From CAZBDV01 sp964490765 (lineage in GTDB: Bacteria > Cloacimonadota > Cloacimonadia > Cloacimonadales > JAJBBL01), in contig CAZBDV010000034.1 of assembly GCA_964490765.1 (NCBI GenBank), positions 1-25,795 on the forward strand: 25,795 nucleotides of DNA. The letters run 5' to 3'. Of this stretch, positions 15,463 to 23,345 are shown one piece after another (positions within the stretch are counted from its first letter, which is position 1; each line of letters starts with the position of its first letter). The notes below the pieces were generated by a model that saw only the letters and a program-made list of their open reading frames with translations, was not told where the DNA came from and made no database searches. Position numbers and translations under genes: made by a program.

Positions 15463-16458
15463 TTATACCTCTTCAAAGTACTGTTGAACTTTGTTAACAA
15501 ACCCCGACTCTGATATCTTACAGGCAAACTTCAAAGCATTCATAATTGCTTTACCGTTCGATCTGCCGTGCGCTACTACCGGCAAGCCGTTCAAACCTAC
15601 CAATAAAGCACCTCCATATTCTGTATGGTCAAGTTTTTTCTTCAGGTAACTGTAAACCGGGAACGACAATAAGGCCCCTATCTTGGCTACCCAATCCTTT
15701 TTGAATTGCTCACGCATGATATCGAAAACCGATACAATAGCTCCCTCTACGGTCTTAAGGATTATGTTACCCACAAAACCGTCACAGACTACCACATCGG
15801 TAATTCCCCTCAGGAGATCCTTACCCTCTATGTTGCCAATAAAATTGATCCGCTTCTCACTGCTCAGCAAGCCGTAAGCTGCCTTGATCAGCTTGCTCCC
15901 CTTGATACTCTCCTCGCCTATATTGAGCAGGGCTACGCGCGGAGCACTTACAGCGAGCATCTCCTGAGCGTATAGGCTGCCAAGAATTGCAAAATGGTGG
16001 AGATATTCAGGCTCACAATCGACATTAGCACCTACATCGAGGAGTATCTCATAATTCGTCTGAGTGGGTAGTGTAAGAGCAATCGCCGGTCGGTGTACAT
16101 TCTTAATTCTCCCCAGCTTAAAGAGAGAAGCAGCCATTACAGCACCGGTATTACCAGCACTGACTACAGCGTCTGCCTTCCCCTCTTTATGTAGTTCAAT
16201 AGCCCTGACCAGTGACGAGTCTGTCTTGGATCTAACGGATAGAGCTGCTGAATCGTCCATACGGATAATTTGTCGGGCATCGACAACCTTGATCTTTTCC
16301 CGGTCATAGAAGTATTTCTCAAGCTCTTTTTCCAGCTCTTCTTTTTTACCAACGAGATAGATCAGATCACAATGGTTTTCGTGAATAGCCTTGACAGCCC
16401 CCTCGATTTCCGGTATCGGAGCATAGTCGCTGCCATAAGCATCTAAAGCGATTCGCAT
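15463..16458 (-). CDS. plsX: Phosphate acyltransferase PlsX
   Basis: Converts acyl-ACP and phosphate to acyl-phosphate, the donor for PlsY in phospholipid synthesis, at the inner face of the membrane. Family motifs: SAGNTGA (99-105), LLDVGANVDC, LLNIGEESIKGS, VVVCDGFVGNIILK and YGGALLVGLNG. The N-terminal motif reads DAYGSDYAP (6-14) where most PlsX have DAMGGDxAP, and the usual Pro in the M-x-x-x-P-x-x-A segment is absent (MDDSAALSVRSK). Its ATG shares one base with the rpmF stop (TAATG), so the two are coupled. The presence of PlsX implies a PlsY partner elsewhere. Confidence 0.96.
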   Translation of the reverse strand: MRIALDAYGSDYAPIPEIEGAVKAIHENHCDLIYLVGKKEELEKELEKYFYDREKIKVVDARQIIRMDDSAALSVRSKTDSSLVRAIELHKEGKADAVVSAGNTGAVMAASLFKLGRIKNVHRPAIALTLPTQTNYEILLDVGANVDCEPEYLHHFAILGSLYAQEMLAVSAPRVALLNIGEESIKGSKLIKAAYGLLSSEKRINFIGNIEGKDLLRGITDVVVCDGFVGNIILKTVEGAIVSVFDIMREQFKKDWVAKIGALLSFPVYSYLKKKLDHTEYGGALLVGLNGLPVVAHGRSNGKAIMNALKFACKISESGFVNKVQQYFEEV

Positions 16459-16637
16459 TATTCCTTAACGTTCAGATATCTCTTACCTTTATAATGCCCG
16501 CAGCTCTCACAGATATTGTGAGGACGCATCGCTTCATTACAATGTGGACAGGTAGTCCATACAGGCATCTCGGCCTTTTGGTGAGTTCGACGCTTGTTAC
16601 GTCGAGCTCTGGAGGTCTTCCTCTTTGGTACAGCCAT
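16458..16637 (-). CDS. rpmF: 50S ribosomal protein L32
   Basis: Found by hand translation. The 59-residue product starts MAVPKRKTSRARRNKRRTHQ, the standard L32 opening, and has the four-cysteine zinc motif C30-x2-C33 and C43-x2-C46 (TCPHC, ICESC), so it is the zinc-bound form. AAGGAG (16648-16643) lies five bases before the ATG. It heads the rpmF-plsX-fab operon, a widespread order that ties ribosome and lipid synthesis. The DUF177/YceD gene that often precedes rpmF is absent; the next gene upstream is a polysaccharide deacetylase. Confidence 0.97.
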   Translation of the reverse strand: MAVPKRKTSRARRNKRRTHQKAEMPVWTTCPHCNEAMRPHNICESCGHYKGKRYLNVKE

Positions 16638-16686
16638 CGTAACTCCTTATTATCTTTAATCTTAACCTTAAATTTTGTTCAAGCTA

Positions 16687-16717
16687 ACTATCTTTTTGCT
16701 TTATGCAATGCTGTCAA
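16687..16717 (-). promoter_or_regulatory. Candidate promoter of the rpmF-plsX-fab operon
   Basis: On the minus strand TTGACA (16717-16712) is followed after 19 bases by GATAGT (16692-16687, four of six matches). The site is 50 bases upstream of the rpmF start in a 248-base AT-rich gap with no gene. Spacing is longer than ideal. Confidence 0.4.
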
Positions 16718-16850
16718 GTAAATAGAAACTCGTCTTCCTGGTTTGAATCCCCAGTTTCTACTACCCGAACAGGTTTAGTCCGGTTGTTTATCTTTCAGAC
16801 TATTCAACGTTTTATCTTCTGTTTTATTAACAATAATCGGGAAAATAATG

Positions 16851-16876
16851 GTGAAGAATCTTTTATGATTATTCAC
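16851..16876 (-). terminator. Weak hairpin after the deacetylase gene
   Basis: GTGAAGAATC and GATTATTCAC pair over ten positions with one mismatch around a six-base loop, ten bases past the deacetylase stop. On the minus strand CATTATTTTCC follows. A terminator is possible but not strong. The remaining gap to rpmF shows only the candidate promoter. Confidence 0.4.
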
Positions 16877-16885
16877 TACTCGCTT

Positions 16886-17623
16886 TCAATTCAAGAGTTC
16901 AGCCGCCTCTTTGAGGGTAATAACTTCCAGCCTCTGATCGGCTATGAACTGCAGTATTTTGAAGAGATCTTCCGCACTGCAGCTATGAGTATGATAGGGG
17001 TCACCGAAGCGGTGAAAGCCAATCACGACTAAAGCTTCTTTGTTAATCACCCCCTCAGTGATTCGTCTGATAGCATCGTCTGCCGAGTAGCTGGTTAGAT
17101 AAGCGAAGTAGCCAATATTGAGTCTGTCTATCGGGTAATACATATGGAGATCTCTGCTGTTTCTAATATTACGATAGAACTGCGAGATAATCTCATAATC
17201 ACGTTCAGTAGCATGCCCACGAGGCAGGACGAATGTTTCGTGGCTCAGTCCTCTCTCTTTGAGATTTAGCCAGTCCTGTTCTATCTGATAGAAGACCTCA
17301 TCGTAGGTAAGGTCGGGAAGATTGGGGTGTGTCAGGCTGTGTCCGGCGGTCTCCCAGCCGTGCTGGAACTCCAGTTCTTCTACCTGTTCCCAGTTGAGCA
17401 GCTCCGGCCGCCCGATCCTTCCGGTATTGATAACATTGATACCCGGCATACCGAATTTATTTAACAGTGGGAGTGCTGTCTCATAGATACTGATATGCTG
17501 ATCATCGAAGGTTATGGCGATGAAGGTCTTCTCAACCCATTCACTATCTTCCCAGGAGCAGGAGATAGTTAAGAGAATAAGAGCCAGGCAGACGAGAATT
17601 AGTTTAGAGTGGGAAAATTTCAT
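16886..17623 (-). CDS. Lipoprotein polysaccharide deacetylase (CE4/NodB family)
   Basis: Predicted metal-dependent deacetylase acting on an amino-sugar polymer outside the inner membrane. A lipoprotein signal ends in LTISC with C22. The NodB fold shows motif 1 as TFDD (D40 catalytic base, D41 metal ligand) and motif 2 as H95-SLT-H99 (metal ligands). FVLPRGHATE (131-140) stands in place of the common RPPYG, and H204 (VIGFHRFGD) fits the distal catalytic His. At 245 residues it is a single catalytic domain. Its start overlaps the end of the upstream barrel gene by 20 bases, so the two are cotranscribed. The polymer is unknown; cell-surface polysaccharide or peptidoglycan are both possible. Confidence 0.86.
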   Translation of the reverse strand: MKFSHSKLILVCLALILLTISCSWEDSEWVEKTFIAITFDDQHISIYETALPLLNKFGMPGINVINTGRIGRPELLNWEQVEELEFQHGWETAGHSLTHPNLPDLTYDEVFYQIEQDWLNLKERGLSHETFVLPRGHATERDYEIISQFYRNIRNSRDLHMYYPIDRLNIGYFAYLTSYSADDAIRRITEGVINKEALVVIGFHRFGDPYHTHSCSAEDLFKILQFIADQRLEVITLKEAAELLN

Positions 17624-18608
17624 AAATTTTAACCTGCAGGCCCAGCGTATAATAATTTTTCCCTGTCTCTGGAAAGTGTATGGCCGAATTCAAACCGAGC
17701 GAGAAGCTATCGGAAAGTGAATATGAAAAGATGGTGGCCAGTTTATCGGCTTTCATATCTCCAACCCTGTAGAATAAATATTGAACAGTGTTTTCGAGTG
17801 TATCCCATCTATAAGCTGTCACCAGGGAATACTCCTGCCAGTCGTTGTAACCGCGCAATTTTTTAGCATAGAAAGCATTACCTCCCATCTGCCATTTTTC
17901 TTTCAGGTGGAAAAGTAACTCTCCATAGGCCAGATAGTTAGAGGTAGTAAAGGTTGAGGATAGGTGTTGCCAGGTCTGGTAGAGATTCAATTCCAGAATA
18001 TTCCTCTGCAATTTGAACTCTATTCCGCCTGAATGCATAGTCTTGTTGAAATTACTATCTCTTCCGAGATAGAGATAGAAAAGTCCGATATCAACAGGTT
18101 CCTTAATGAATGAGAGAGTAGCTGAACCAATAGAGCTATTGTGAACATTTCCTCCAATTCTGAAAGAACTGTTGAAGAGTGATGAGATTTTGTTGTCGTA
18201 TCGGATCCCGGTAAAGCGGAAGTCACCGAGCCGATACAGATCATAGTCTGGACTGGTAATATCTCTTTCGAATATCTCCTCTTGTTCACCGTAACCGATG
18301 TTATCGATTTGAAAACTTAGAGACCAGCCGGGCGATTCTTGATAAACCAGAAACAGTGAATGGAGCCCGATCCGCTCATCCTGCAATCGTTCACTATACT
18401 TCAGGTATATATCGAGGTTAATTGGTTCTTTTTTCAATCCTGTTATTCCCAAACGGATATCCTGTTTATCGAAATAGCTGAACTCCTTATCATCTCGGTC
18501 TGGATAGAAATAGCCGCCCAAATAGGAGTGTACTGAGAAATCTACTGCCGGATTGCTGTATGAAAGACAAGAAATCAGCAATAGTAGTACTACGATAACA
18601 ATTTTCAT
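17604..18608 (-). CDS. Outer-membrane beta-barrel protein paired with the deacetylase
   Basis: No recognised family. A signal peptide (MKIVIVVLLLLISCLSYS, cleavage near residue 18) leads into about 315 residues of alternating strands rich in Tyr, Phe, Leu and Ser (for example FSVHSYLGGYFYPD, LATIFSYSLSDSFSLGLNS, YYTLGLQVKIYEIFPL). This is the pattern of an outer-membrane barrel of roughly 16 strands. A lipobox-like LISC is also present, so a lipoprotein is not excluded. ATG 18608 is preferred over ATG 18623 because GAGG lies nine bases before it. It overlaps the deacetylase start by 20 bases, suggesting a shared role, perhaps polymer export, but no exporter family is recognised. Confidence 0.65.
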   Translation of the reverse strand: MKIVIVVLLLLISCLSYSNPAVDFSVHSYLGGYFYPDRDDKEFSYFDKQDIRLGITGLKKEPINLDIYLKYSERLQDERIGLHSLFLVYQESPGWSLSFQIDNIGYGEQEEIFERDITSPDYDLYRLGDFRFTGIRYDNKISSLFNSSFRIGGNVHNSSIGSATLSFIKEPVDIGLFYLYLGRDSNFNKTMHSGGIEFKLQRNILELNLYQTWQHLSSTFTTSNYLAYGELLFHLKEKWQMGGNAFYAKKLRGYNDWQEYSLVTAYRWDTLENTVQYLFYRVGDMKADKLATIFSYSLSDSFSLGLNSAIHFPETGKNYYTLGLQVKIYEIFPL

Positions 18609-18640
18609 CAGATCAAACCTCATGGCAACAAGACGTCATG

Positions 18641-18669
18641 ATAATAATTTGTCAATAACTGTATAACAA
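18641..18669 (-). promoter_or_regulatory. Candidate promoter of the barrel-deacetylase operon
   Basis: On the minus strand TTGTTA (18669-18664) and TATTAT (18646-18641, five of six) are 17 bases apart, about 33 bases before the preferred start at 18608. Spacing and position fit a sigma-70-type promoter. Confidence 0.45.
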
Positions 18670-18786
18670 ATACTTGCAACAGAAGTTAGAAGCTCAATTT
18701 ATTATTCATCAATCACTTCATCTTTTTGGTTCTATCGTGGAACCTAAGCTTAACCGGAAGATTAGATATGCTCGAGAGAAAAAAGT

Positions 18787-18817
18787 TTGACCGATAACAC
18801 CTTAATGAGCTTATATT
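18787..18817 (+). promoter_or_regulatory. Candidate promoter of the gene pair at 18847-20473
   Basis: TTGACC (18787-18792, five of six) and TATATT (18812-18817, five of six) are 19 bases apart, 29 bases before the ATG. It is divergent from the promoter at 18641-18669; the 223-base gap between the two gene starts holds nothing else clear. Confidence 0.4.
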
Positions 18818-18846
18818 TAAAATAAAACAAAGATTGGAGAGTTTAT

Positions 18847-19584
18847 ATGCAGAAGAAATTAACACTCTTGATGGTCCTCTTATTAACACTATCTTACACC
18901 TTTGCTGCCTTTCGCCTTGATGTTGAAGCGGGTGCTGCTTTTTCCGGCTATAACGATGCCCGTATCCCGGGTGATGGTGAAGCAACCAAATTCTCATTGA
19001 GCGAGGATCTGAAATCAGATCCGGCCTTCGCCTCCAGGTTCAATTTTCATTACTGGTTGAATGAGCAGCATAGATTATCTTTCCTCATTGCCCCCTTGAA
19101 GATAACCCCCGAAGGGAGATTCGATTCGGATGTACTCTTTCAGGGAGAAACCTTTGCAGCAGGTGAGGACATTTCTGCTGTATACCGGTTTGATTCCTAC
19201 AGGTTGCAGTATCGTTATTATTTTCGTAACCAGGATCTCCTGATCAAGGGTATAGGGGCGTCGCTGAAACTACGTGATGCTGAAATATCCCTCGAATCGG
19301 CAGAATTGCGGGCGAAGAAGACGAATACCGGCTTTGTTCCTCTACTCAATCTGGAACTCGCCTATGACTTTTCACCGGAGTTCAGTCTGATAGTCGATGC
19401 AGAGGGGTTATGGTCCCCTTACGGCAGAGCAGCTGATGTATTGACATCAATCAACTATGTTCTGGACGACCGTTTTACCATCTTTGCCGGCTACAGGCTT
19501 CTCGAAGGGGGGTCAGATGGAGATGAGGTCTATACTTTTGCTCTGATCAACTATGCCGTTCTCGGCTTGAGGATAGATTTCTGA
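18847..19584 (+). CDS. Outer-membrane beta-barrel protein (small, OmpW/OprF-like shape)
   Basis: A signal peptide (1-20, ending SYTFA) is followed by about 225 residues of amphipathic strands with periplasmic turns, such as HYWLNEQHRLSFLIAP, YRLQYRYYFRNQDLLIKG and FTIFAGYRLLEGGSDGDE. The last residues GLRIDF end in Phe, the BAM signal. Size and strand count fit an 8-stranded barrel. No specific family is recognised. GGAGAG lies six bases before the ATG. It lies 16 bases upstream of a membrane protein gene on the same strand, probably one transcript. Confidence 0.72.
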   Translation: MQKKLTLLMVLLLTLSYTFAAFRLDVEAGAAFSGYNDARIPGDGEATKFSLSEDLKSDPAFASRFNFHYWLNEQHRLSFLIAPLKITPEGRFDSDVLFQGETFAAGEDISAVYRFDSYRLQYRYYFRNQDLLIKGIGASLKLRDAEISLESAELRAKKTNTGFVPLLNLELAYDFSPEFSLIVDAEGLWSPYGRAADVLTSINYVLDDRFTIFAGYRLLEGGSDGDEVYTFALINYAVLGLRIDF

Positions 19585-19600
19585 TTGGGAGGTAACAGCA

Positions 19601-20473
19601 ATGAAAGGGATCAGGACAGTCAGGATTCTCCTCTTTTTTATCACTGTTCTCTCAGCCTTTGCAGCTCTGTCTGGTATTCTTTCTGACAGAGGGCCGGGTT
19701 CATTCGAGCACGAATCAATAAGGGGAGATGTTGTAGAGATTTACGGCCGAGGTATCTATCAGCATATGACGGCCGAGGTAGCTGTTCAGGGCATTGCTCA
19801 GGATTTTGTGACCCTGTTACTGGGCATCCCTTTCCTGATCTACGGCTTACTCCTGGCCGGTAAGGGTTCATATCGGGGCAGGTATCTTCTGGGTGGTGTT
19901 CTGGCATATTTCCTGGTTACCTATCTTTTTTATACGATGATGTGCACTTATAATCAGTTATTTCTCATCTATGCAGCCCTGACAGCACTCAGCTTTTTTG
20001 CCCTGTCGATTACGTTATTCTCTTTTCAACCGGAAAGGATACCAACCCTGTTTAAAGAGAAAACTCCTGTAAAACCGGTTGGTGGATTTCTCATCGTTCA
20101 GGCTCTTCTGATAGCTTTGCTCTGGCTCAGCATAATACTACCCCCTCTTTTTGACGGGAGTATAGTTCCCCGGGAAGTTGCCCATTATACGACCCTTGTA
20201 GTACAGGGGTTCGACCTTGCTCTTCTCCTGCCTGTAGCCGTTGTTTCGGGTATTCTTCTCATCAGAAAACACCCTTATGGTTACCTGTTCGCTCCGGTTT
20301 TCGTGATCTTTCTGGCTTTCTTGATGACAGCACTGACAGGGAAGGTTATCGGGCAGATGGTTGTTGGGGTAGATGTTGGGCCGGCTCTGATTATCATACC
20401 TTTGATGAACCTGACAGCAATATTCTTTACAGTATTGATATTAGCCAGTATTCGTAAAAACAAAGCATACTGA
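19601..20473 (+). CDS. Polytopic inner-membrane protein of unknown function
   Basis: Eight hydrophobic segments can be seen, at about residues 8-28, 67-87, 95-115, 120-140, 161-181, 203-221, 228-247 and 263-283. Between the first two is a conserved-looking loop (DVVEIYGRGIY, 43-53), then AVQGIAQDFVTLLLGIP at the second segment. I have seen this loop and segment combination in uncharacterised membrane proteins of several phyla but know no function. GGGAGG lies eight bases before the ATG. No transporter or enzyme motif is evident. It probably shares a transcript with the barrel upstream; whether they work together is unclear. Confidence 0.72.
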   Translation: MKGIRTVRILLFFITVLSAFAALSGILSDRGPGSFEHESIRGDVVEIYGRGIYQHMTAEVAVQGIAQDFVTLLLGIPFLIYGLLLAGKGSYRGRYLLGGVLAYFLVTYLFYTMMCTYNQLFLIYAALTALSFFALSITLFSFQPERIPTLFKEKTPVKPVGGFLIVQALLIALLWLSIILPPLFDGSIVPREVAHYTTLVVQGFDLALLLPVAVVSGILLIRKHPYGYLFAPVFVIFLAFLMTALTGKVIGQMVVGVDVGPALIIIPLMNLTAIFFTVLILASIRKNKAY

Positions 20474-20544
20474 GCAGGGTAAGGCAGATTACCGACAGAT
20501 TCTTACGGGGGTTATAATTGTATTCTTAGCCACCTCTTATCGAA

Positions 20545-21756
20545 TCAGGAGAGTTGTTTCAGCCCTTCAGCCAATACAATCGCCGTATTATCGAGAATAT
20601 CGATATCGAGAAGTTCGATCCTGTCTTTTCCTGTATGGGTTATCTCCCGGGAGAGATATTCAAAGTTTTCTGAGGTTATTGCCAGGGCTGGAATACCGTT
20701 CTGCACGAATATCATATGGTCACCCTGATACCAGGGTTGCATCTTTCTGAATATCGGACTGGTATGAAGAAGAGCCATCATATCCTGCAGAATATCCTTC
20801 TCGTCACCAAGTGAGACATATCCTGTGGCGACCCCTCTGTATCCTGCTGCATCGATATTGATATTACAGAGGATTTCGCCAAGCTTCCCCTCGTTCTCAC
20901 GCAGATAAGCCAACTCACCCGAAGCGGCGTAATAATCCTCTCCATTCATAGCGAGAAACTCCAGAAAATGAGGACCCTGGTAATTCTTCAGCTGTTCCAT
21001 CATCTTAAGCAATATCACAATCCCGGCAGCATTATCGAGAGCACCGGGAGTGTCAGGTCTGGTATCAATATGAGCCGAGATAACAATCCTCCTCCCCTCT
21101 CTGTTACCCCTGTGTGCCAGGATATTACACCCTCTGGCAGGGATACGTGTCGCTGAGAATTTCAGATGGACTGTCTCGCCGGACATCTTGCGGAGTTTCT
21201 CCCCTTCGATATCCGTCATATAAGCTGACGGGATATTGAAATCACCATCCTCGAAGAGGGGAAAGGGGTATAAGGCACCTGCAAGTTCCGGATTTCTGGT
21301 AGTAGCTGTTATGATAGCTAAAGGGCATCCCTTTTCCAGCAGGCTGATGATCTCTCTGTCCCTGTCCGGGTTAAAAAAGGGGAAGTTCTTTGGCATGAGC
21401 TGTTCCCTGGCGATCTCACCCCGGATCAGAATTATCTTATCTCTGATCTTACTGTTCCGCAATTCAGAGAGTGAGGAGATCACCAGCAGTTCACCCCGAC
21501 AATCGCAACCGAGCGACCAGGGAGAGGGGAGAGCTCTGTATTCTCTACCCGGACTTACGAGGTGCAGAGCACCACTCTGCCAGTCAATACAGTCGAATTT
21601 CTGTAATACTGTATCATAGCCGAGCTTCCGGCACTGACGGGCAAAATAGTCAGTAGCCCTGATATTACCCTCTGAGCCGACAGAGCGGTGAGGATAAGGT
21701 TCACAGAGTTTTCTGAGATGTTCCAAAGTTATACTTTTCTGCTTCCTGTTATGCAT
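20545..21756 (-). CDS. M28-family zinc metallopeptidase with a PA-type insert
   Basis: Predicted aminopeptidase-like di-zinc hydrolase of 403 residues. Zinc ligands and catalytic residues follow the M28 order: H229 (SAHIDTR), bridging D241 (GALDNAAG), E273 and D274 (MNGEDYY; E273 is the general base), D302 (NIDAAG) and H374 (ITHTGKD). A protease-associated-like insert occupies about residues 85-205. There is no signal peptide, so it is likely cytoplasmic, unlike many secreted M28 peptidases. D274 replaces the more common second Glu of the NGEE motif, as some family members do. The ribosome-binding site is weak (GGTAAG). It is divergent from the YgjP-type gene and converges with the membrane protein gene across a 71-base gap. 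Confidence 0.9.
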   Translation of the reverse strand: MHNRKQKSITLEHLRKLCEPYPHRSVGSEGNIRATDYFARQCRKLGYDTVLQKFDCIDWQSGALHLVSPGREYRALPSPWSLGCDCRGELLVISSLSELRNSKIRDKIILIRGEIAREQLMPKNFPFFNPDRDREIISLLEKGCPLAIITATTRNPELAGALYPFPLFEDGDFNIPSAYMTDIEGEKLRKMSGETVHLKFSATRIPARGCNILAHRGNREGRRIVISAHIDTRPDTPGALDNAAGIVILLKMMEQLKNYQGPHFLEFLAMNGEDYYAASGELAYLRENEGKLGEILCNINIDAAGYRGVATGYVSLGDEKDILQDMMALLHTSPIFRKMQPWYQGDHMIFVQNGIPALAITSENFEYLSREITHTGKDRIELLDIDILDNTAIVLAEGLKQLS

Positions 21757-21782
21757 ATCTTACCATCCACGATAGAATTCAA

Positions 21783-21805
21783 GGAGAGACAATATTTGTA
21801 TCTCC
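21783..21805. promoter_or_regulatory. Imperfect palindrome in the divergent promoter region
   Basis: GGAGAGACAA and TTGTATCTCC form ten-base arms with one mismatch around TAT. It lies 26 bases upstream of the M28 gene start and overlaps a possible minus-strand -10 box (TATTGT, 18 bases after TTGACC at 21818-21813). An operator or a leader hairpin are both possible. Confidence 0.35.
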
Positions 21806-21896
21806 CGCTTCCGGTCAATGACTTTTCAGTGATATTATCTTGACTGGCATATGCTGCACAGACAAATGAGATAAATTTCTTAGCGAGGTAGAGAAG

Positions 21897-22580
21897 ATGA
21901 AAGAGAAGCCTGAGCGCGGCCAGATTACCTATAAGCTTATCAGATCGAAAAGGAGAACACTCTCCCTGATCGTCACAGCTGACGCCGAGCTTGTAGTCAG
22001 AGCACCACTCTACCTTTCAGACGGCAAGATCGAAGAATTCTTAACCGAGAAGGAGCAATGGATTACTGGTAAGCTTGTTCTGGCCAGGGAGAAGCGGCCT
22101 TTAACGAAGAGCTATGAGGAAGGGGAGAAACTACTCTATCTCGGGCAGGAGTATCCCCTATCTTACGTTGATACAGGAGATGATATCATAAAGTTGAGAG
22201 AGAGATTCTATGTCAATACGGCAGCCAGGAAGCGAATCAGAGAAGTACTCCGCTCCTGGTATATCTTTGAGGGTTATCAGGTCATCTCTCCCAGGGTTGA
22301 AGATATGGCTGCCCGTCTCAACTGCAAAGTTACCGATATCAAGATAACCAGGGCAGAGAAGAGATGGGGATCCTGCAGCAGCAAGGGGGTAATCTGTTTC
22401 AGCTGGCGACTGATAATGGCACCTTTAGAGGTGATAGATTACGTAATAATTCACGAACTCGTTCACCTGAAGATCAGGGACCATTCTCCGAGATTCTGGC
22501 GGGCAGTTGAAGCTATTTTACCCGATTATCGGGTTAAGAGGCAATGGTTGAAGGATAACAGTCACAAGCTCTGGTTATGA
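21897..22580 (+). CDS. YgjP-type zinc metal-dependent hydrolase (WLM/SprT-like fold)
   Basis: Zincin-like protein of 227 residues, the DUF45/YgjP family. The zinc site is H186-E187-x-x-H190 with H196 as third ligand (HELVHLKIRDHSPRFW). The family signature RWGSCSSKG (156-164) precedes it, and the N-terminal half has the usual strand set (KLIRSKRRTLSLIV, GQEYPLSY). Members are presumed peptidases; a UTP-related role has been suggested for E. coli YgjP and I do not rely on it. GAGG lies eight bases before the ATG. A strong terminator follows, so it is monocistronic. Confidence 0.92.
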   Translation: MKEKPERGQITYKLIRSKRRTLSLIVTADAELVVRAPLYLSDGKIEEFLTEKEQWITGKLVLAREKRPLTKSYEEGEKLLYLGQEYPLSYVDTGDDIIKLRERFYVNTAARKRIREVLRSWYIFEGYQVISPRVEDMAARLNCKVTDIKITRAEKRWGSCSSKGVICFSWRLIMAPLEVIDYVIIHELVHLKIRDHSPRFWRAVEAILPDYRVKRQWLKDNSHKLWL

Positions 22581-22594
22581 GATATTGAGTAAAA

Positions 22595-22632
22595 GGGTGG
22601 CGATAGTATTACTCTCACCACCCCTCTTTTTT
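22595..22632 (+). terminator. Rho-independent terminator after the YgjP-type gene
   Basis: GGGTGG (22595-22600) pairs with CCACCC (22618-22623), followed by CT and six T residues (22627-22632). The minus strand also has TTTT after the stem, so it may stop the convergent gene at 22662 too. Confidence 0.8.
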
Positions 22633-22661
22633 AATTATTCCTGGCAGAACGGTTCAGTATT

Positions 22662-23108
22662 TTAGTTAAAATAGTATCTGAACCCGATTGCAGCGCCGAG
22701 ATTAAATCCTATATCCGGAACTACATCCAGTCCGGGAGCAACTTCGAGGAATATCTCTCCCGGGAAATTATTGAACATATGATAGATCCCGAGCGGTAAA
22801 CGGCCAGCCAGCTTTACCTGATCTTTGGCATCTTCTCTATAGCGGATATTAGCTCCAAAACCCCAATACCAGGGTAGTGTGAATGAATCGAATTGTGCCT
22901 CATTATGGTGAAGGTAGTTCAGGTGAAAATAGAAATGCTCCTTATCGGAGAAGGAATAGGCTAATGCTGCATCAAAGGCAGTCTGCTCACTCGTCCATTG
23001 CTTGAATGATATACCTGTAGGTTCACCAACAATTATTCCTATTCCGGTTTTGGGAAGGAGAATTACGGGAATCAAAAGTAGTAGTAATAGAAATCCTGTT
23101 TTCTTCAT
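22662..23108 (-). CDS. Small outer-membrane beta-barrel protein (DUF3996-like)
   Basis: A signal peptide (MKKTGFLLLLLLIPVILLP) precedes a mature part of about 130 residues beginning with GIGIIVGEPTGISFKQW, then YSFSDKEHFYFHLNYL, GRLPLGIYHMF and GEIFLEVAPGLDVVPDIGF, and ending in GAAIGFRYYFN. This strand pattern is that of a widespread small barrel family of unknown function, common in spirochaetes and others. The frame extends upstream to an ATG at 23165, but AAGGAG lies eight bases before ATG 23108, which also gives a proper signal peptide, so 148 residues is preferred. The last residue is Asn after RYYF, slightly off the usual C-terminal Phe. Confidence 0.78.
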   Translation of the reverse strand: MKKTGFLLLLLLIPVILLPKTGIGIIVGEPTGISFKQWTSEQTAFDAALAYSFSDKEHFYFHLNYLHHNEAQFDSFTLPWYWGFGANIRYREDAKDQVKLAGRLPLGIYHMFNNFPGEIFLEVAPGLDVVPDIGFNLGAAIGFRYYFN

Positions 23109-23140
23109 AACTTCAGCTCCTTTTTTATTTCTCTGTATAT

Positions 23141-23169
23141 TTAATAAACTAACGACATACCTCAATCAA
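23141..23169 (-). promoter_or_regulatory. Candidate promoter of the small barrel gene
   Basis: On the minus strand TTGATT (23169-23164) and TATTAA (23146-23141) are 17 bases apart, 33 bases before the preferred ATG at 23108. Transcription from here would begin downstream of ATG 23165, which supports the shorter start. Confidence 0.45.
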
Positions 23170-23345
23170 GCAAAAAGAATCTTTTCTCTCGAGAGACCTG
23201 AGAAGCCTAACAGGTGCTTTCTCGCTCTCTCTGCTATCCTGTCTAACACTCTGTTAGAAAACTGCCAGAGGGAATATATACTTGACAGCCTGAAGATACC
23301 TGATGTTTTTTACAAAAATTAAATTGAACAGATAAGGGGTAGGAG

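Noticed and set aside
16703..17032. 109-codon open frame on the plus strand between rpmF and the deacetylase
   Set aside because: Overlaps the deacetylase 3' end in antisense, no ribosome-binding site, and the sequence has no recognisable pattern.
18728..18744. GGTTC/GAACC hairpin as a terminator or operator
   Set aside because: Only five base pairs, no T run, and too far from either gene end to be meaningful.
20474..20544. Terminator between the membrane protein gene and the convergent M28 gene
   Set aside because: No stem of useful length with a T run was found in the 71 bases.
21236..21619. 127-codon open frame on the plus strand
   Set aside because: Antisense to the M28 peptidase, low-complexity Ser/Arg-rich translation, no family resemblance.
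23002..23322. 106-codon open frame on the plus strand before the TPR gene
   Set aside because: Covers the antisense of the small barrel signal peptide and the promoter region, with no coding signature.
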